Assembly (NCBI RefSeq): GCF_007990525.1
Contig: NZ_AP019823.1
Span: 1,736,001-1,800,000, forward strand
Origin: Leptotrichia hofstadii
GTDB taxonomy: Bacteria; Fusobacteriota; Fusobacteriia; Fusobacteriales; Leptotrichiaceae
Direction: 5' to 3'
Length of the DNA: 64,000 nucleotides
Under the pieces are notes generated by a model. It ran no database searches, had not been told where the DNA came from, and saw only the letters and a program-made list of their open reading frames with translations. Made by a program: the position numbers and the translations under genes. Of this stretch, positions 63,996-64,000 are shown one piece after another; position 1 is the stretch's first letter, and each line of letters starts with the position of its first letter.

Positions 63996-64000
63996 TTCTA

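Noticed and set aside
1-64000. CRISPR array or Cas13a locus, since Leptotrichia is known for Cas13a
   Set aside because: No regularly spaced direct repeats and no HEPN-containing large protein are visible in either strand.
1-64000. tRNA or rRNA genes
   Set aside because: No cloverleaf-like GC-richer 75-base segment with a T-arm was found; the only GC-richer block (11805-11965) does not fold as a tRNA.

Overview
This AT-rich window looks like a chromosome segment of a Fusobacteriota member, most likely Leptotrichia or a close relative. That is an inference from the very low GC, the FabV enoyl reductase, the many short lysine- and isoleucine-rich lipoproteins, and the overall gene style. No taxonomic marker settles it. 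Two thirds of the genes, and almost all of the accessory half, lie on the minus strand.

Positions 1-33,800 are mostly housekeeping. In order: a cut-off EEP nuclease; a DKNYY-repeat gene broken by a small inverted-repeat element; an SH3 protein; deoC with a GntR regulator; an SDR and fabV; a CorA transporter; an EndoU-type toxin with a candidate immunity gene; a histidine phosphatase; a thiamine-precursor ABC transporter under a TPP riboswitch with its own terminator; three tandem EexN-like lipoprotein paralogs; a glycosyltransferase; two SUKH-like genes; a Gfo/Idh/MocA oxidoreductase; kptA; carAB; rplM-rpsI; and a sugar PTS operon (PRD regulator, IIA, IIB, UlaA-like IIC and a two-piece transketolase).

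Positions 33,865-64,000 form one long minus-strand polymorphic-toxin locus. Its upstream end (right side) carries a VgrG/Pvc8-type spike, then a DUF4280 PAAR-like tip. The tip is followed in the same reading frame, after one amber codon, by a pretoxin-HINT-deaminase toxin. Downstream lie some 25 kb of immunity genes (SMI1/KNR4-SUKH proteins, YwqK/MORN-2 proteins, several unknown families) interspersed with promoterless C-terminal toxin fragments (HNH/WHH-like nucleases, a possible PD-(D/E)XK nuclease), some still attached to a HINT domain. HINT DNA is nearly identical between the main toxin and one displaced cassette, which points to tip exchange by homologous recombination. A second PAAR-like protein, a TPR gene and a putative nuclease close the locus on the left.

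Many genes in this array are broken by one-base indels in A/T runs or by an in-frame stop, while large genes elsewhere in the window are intact. The array therefore looks like a decaying or phase-variable store of toxins and immunities. The sheath, tube and baseplate genes that would fire the spike are not in the window. The deaminase toxin (HAE plus PCGFC motifs), cut off from its delivery tip by a stop codon, is the most notable object here.
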